NCBI GenBank assembly: GCA_943737045.1
Contig: CALSFV010000244.1
Coordinates: forward strand, 186,001 to 250,000
Length of the DNA: 64,000 nucleotides
Direction of reading: 5' to 3'
From: Parapristionchus giblindavisi
Lineage: Eukaryota > Nematoda > Chromadorea > Rhabditida > Diplogasteridae
Below the pieces are notes generated by a model that was not told where the DNA came from, did no database searches, and saw nothing but the letters and a program-made list of their open reading frames with translations. Shown here piece after piece: positions 62,505 through 64,000 of the stretch. A program made the position numbers and the translations under genes. The first letter of the stretch is position 1. The number at the start of each line of letters is the position of its first letter.

Positions 62505-63803
62505 CAGGGTGATCAAGAATTACGAAGACTCACTTTCTGAGTCTGCCAGCATTTTTTGCAGTGCATGGTTCGCGCTCGAGATATTTTATTTTTCAAGTGC
62601 AACTATTTATCGTATCAACAATCGTGGTTTGGTTCCCTTTTATTGGTTTTCGGGGTAATGGTGAAACCTCATCTGATGCGGGGTGCGACTGTTACGCTGC
62701 ATGAGCAGGGAATGCATCAAATGGACATCGTTCGGCGGCTCAAGTCGTACAAGAGATTAGTTTCTGCAACAATAAAACAGTACAAACAACTTGGCACCAC
62801 TGCTGACCATGATGTAACACGCAGGAAACCCACCTTCCTCATCATGAAGAACACGATAATGGACAAATAGCGGATAAAAAGGAATCCTACGAGGATCATG
62901 AGAAAAATGTTCATGGAGAACGGGATATCTATTAGATCTATGTGAAACACCGTCAGACGCTCTCTCGGAGTCACCCCAAATCACATGAGAAAACCGTCAT
63001 TCTATCTGAAAACAATAGACGAGCACGGTTCATGAAGTGTAAAGAGCAGCTGGCGCGCACGCACATCGGCGAGCGCTTGGTGACAGTCTTCTTTGACGAG
63101 TAGCTGTTCACGATTGAGTAAGCCCACAACCGCCAAAATGGTAGTGTACTTGCATTGACTTCCCAGCAAGCCGATCAGCTTGGTTCTTAAGCTCAACCGA
63201 ACCGCTCACTCAGAATAGGCCATGTTTTTGCCTGCGGTGTGCGCTGGCTTTAAGATTCCCCTTGTTTTCGTCAATCCAGGCGTAAAAATAAACAAGAAAT
63301 GCTTCTTACAAAAAATCTTGTAGACGTGCTGGAGCAGTGGTCCTAGAGGTACTTGAAAACAATCAATGGTGCCACCAGCAGGATTCTACCCCTGCCCACA
63401 AGGCAAGATTGTCCAGGAGTGGTGTAAGGACATGATGCAAGCCTTCGACAGCACCTCAGATTGTCCGTCCTGCTCACTGAACTTGAATCCGCTCAACTAC
63501 TCAATGTGGGCTGTTGTGGAGGCCATGGATTGTTCTCATCTCCATACGAATTTGGAGTCGCTCAAGAACGTCCTCGTGGAGCAATGGAACAAATTGGACG
63601 TCTCTACGAGCGTGCTGTGATAGGTCCTCGCCCCACTCTTCTGAAGGTCGCCATAAAAGCAAAAGGCTGGCTAATCGAGAAGTAATTGTTGATTGTGAAA
63701 TGTTATGTTATTGTTGAATAAATTTTACCATCTGAACTTGATTGATAAACTACACATGAAATAAGAGCTAAATTAAAAGTCTTCGTAATTCTTGATCACC
63801 CTG
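62505..63803 (+). mobile_element. Mariner-type transposon, decayed
   Basis: Perfect 26-bp inverted ends CAGGGTGATCAAGAATTACG... flanked by TA duplications (62503, 63804). Length 1299 bp, the usual mariner size. Confidence 0.9.
62658..63685 (+). pseudogene. Mariner transposase pseudogene
   Basis: Starts MVKPHLMRGATVTLHEQGMH with the helix-turn-helix region. Several frame changes later it reads LVTVFFDE and FTIE, both followed by stops, then AHNRQNGS, LNLNPLNYSMWAVVEAM, and ends KVAIKAKGWLIEK. Catalytic motifs are present in pieces, but frameshifts and in-frame stops make it inactive. Confidence 0.85.
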
Positions 63804-64000
63804 TACTGCCTTGTTAGCTTACAAGGGAATGGTCAACCTTCCCCGTCGAGTTATGACCAGTGACATATACCAGTCGAGCCGCCATGTGATTCTGATAATA
63901 CACCGTTAATGACTAGATTCAAGCGTTTATTATCTTCGAGAAAATCGATAATGAAAATTGCAAAATTCATTGAGATCAACTCGGTTTTCAGCTCCTATCT

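Larger units (their letters stand above)
62393..64000. mobile_element. TTAA-type MITE disrupted by mariner (right end outside window)
   Basis: TTAAAGATGAAGGCCCGTGAA matches the ends at 778 and 4020. Internal sequence GGCGTAGTGGTAGAAG is the A-box-like part of the same tRNA-like module, cut by the mariner. 63806 onward continues it and matches 34895-34975 (CCCGT.GAGTT.TGAC.AGTG). Confidence 0.5.

Overview
The window looks like nuclear DNA of a free-living or diplogastrid/rhabditid-type nematode. The evidence is a tandem pair of cuticle collagen genes with the classic N-terminal block, Cys-bounded Gly-X-Y tract and short GT-AG introns; small AT-rich introns ending in TTTCAG; a DUSP6/LIP-1-type MAP-kinase phosphatase; a ONECUT-type homeobox gene; and heavy loads of mariner relics and palindromic MITEs. 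The species cannot be fixed from the sequence. Most genes had to be assembled by hand from exons, because the open frames are fragmented.

Layout. (1) 3168-6826 (+): 3' part of a ONECUT/CUT-class homeobox gene (end of cut domain, homeodomain, acidic tail); the 5' part lies left of the window or beyond a >3 kb intron, and two MITEs sit in one intron. (2) 10455-18455 (-): complete 11-exon dual-specificity MAPK phosphatase (353 aa) with a rhodanese-like docking domain and an intact HCLAGISRS active site; a ~3 kb intron hosts a foldback element with tRNA-like sequences. (3) 20547-22015 (+): complete TRAP-delta (translocon-associated protein) gene, 162 aa, with one GC-AG intron, divergent from the phosphatase. 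(4) 22.3-28.4 kb: two ~2 kb palindromic elements. (5) 28992-30880 and 32105-34008 (-): tandemly duplicated cuticle collagens (434 and 439 aa); a TA-flanked MITE inserted behind copy 1 after the duplication. (6) 36844-37294 (+) and 38067-38873 (-): two convergent secreted-peptide genes, a six-cysteine peptide and a neuropeptide-like precursor with ten 17-residue dibasic repeats. (7) 39-57 kb: mostly nested palindromic transposable elements and mariner relics, with one probable small membrane-protein gene (43985-47063) whose intron contains two MITEs inserted into a TA microsatellite. (8) 57048-62361 (-): a chain of in-phase exons whose middle is clearly exportin-2/CSE1-like and whose two ends encode membrane-spanning segments. 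(9) 62.4-64 kb: a decayed 1.3 kb mariner nested in a TTAA-flanked element.

The housekeeping and developmental genes (TRAP-delta, phosphatase, homeobox, exportin) are functionally unrelated neighbours, and no operon is evident apart from possible merging in the last block. The most distinctive material is the secreted-peptide pair, the collagen duplication with its datable insertion, and a set of apparently non-autonomous palindromic elements: TTAA-flanked ones carrying Pol III-like boxes, and several families sharing a CCATGACCCCGGGGTCATGG-type palindrome.
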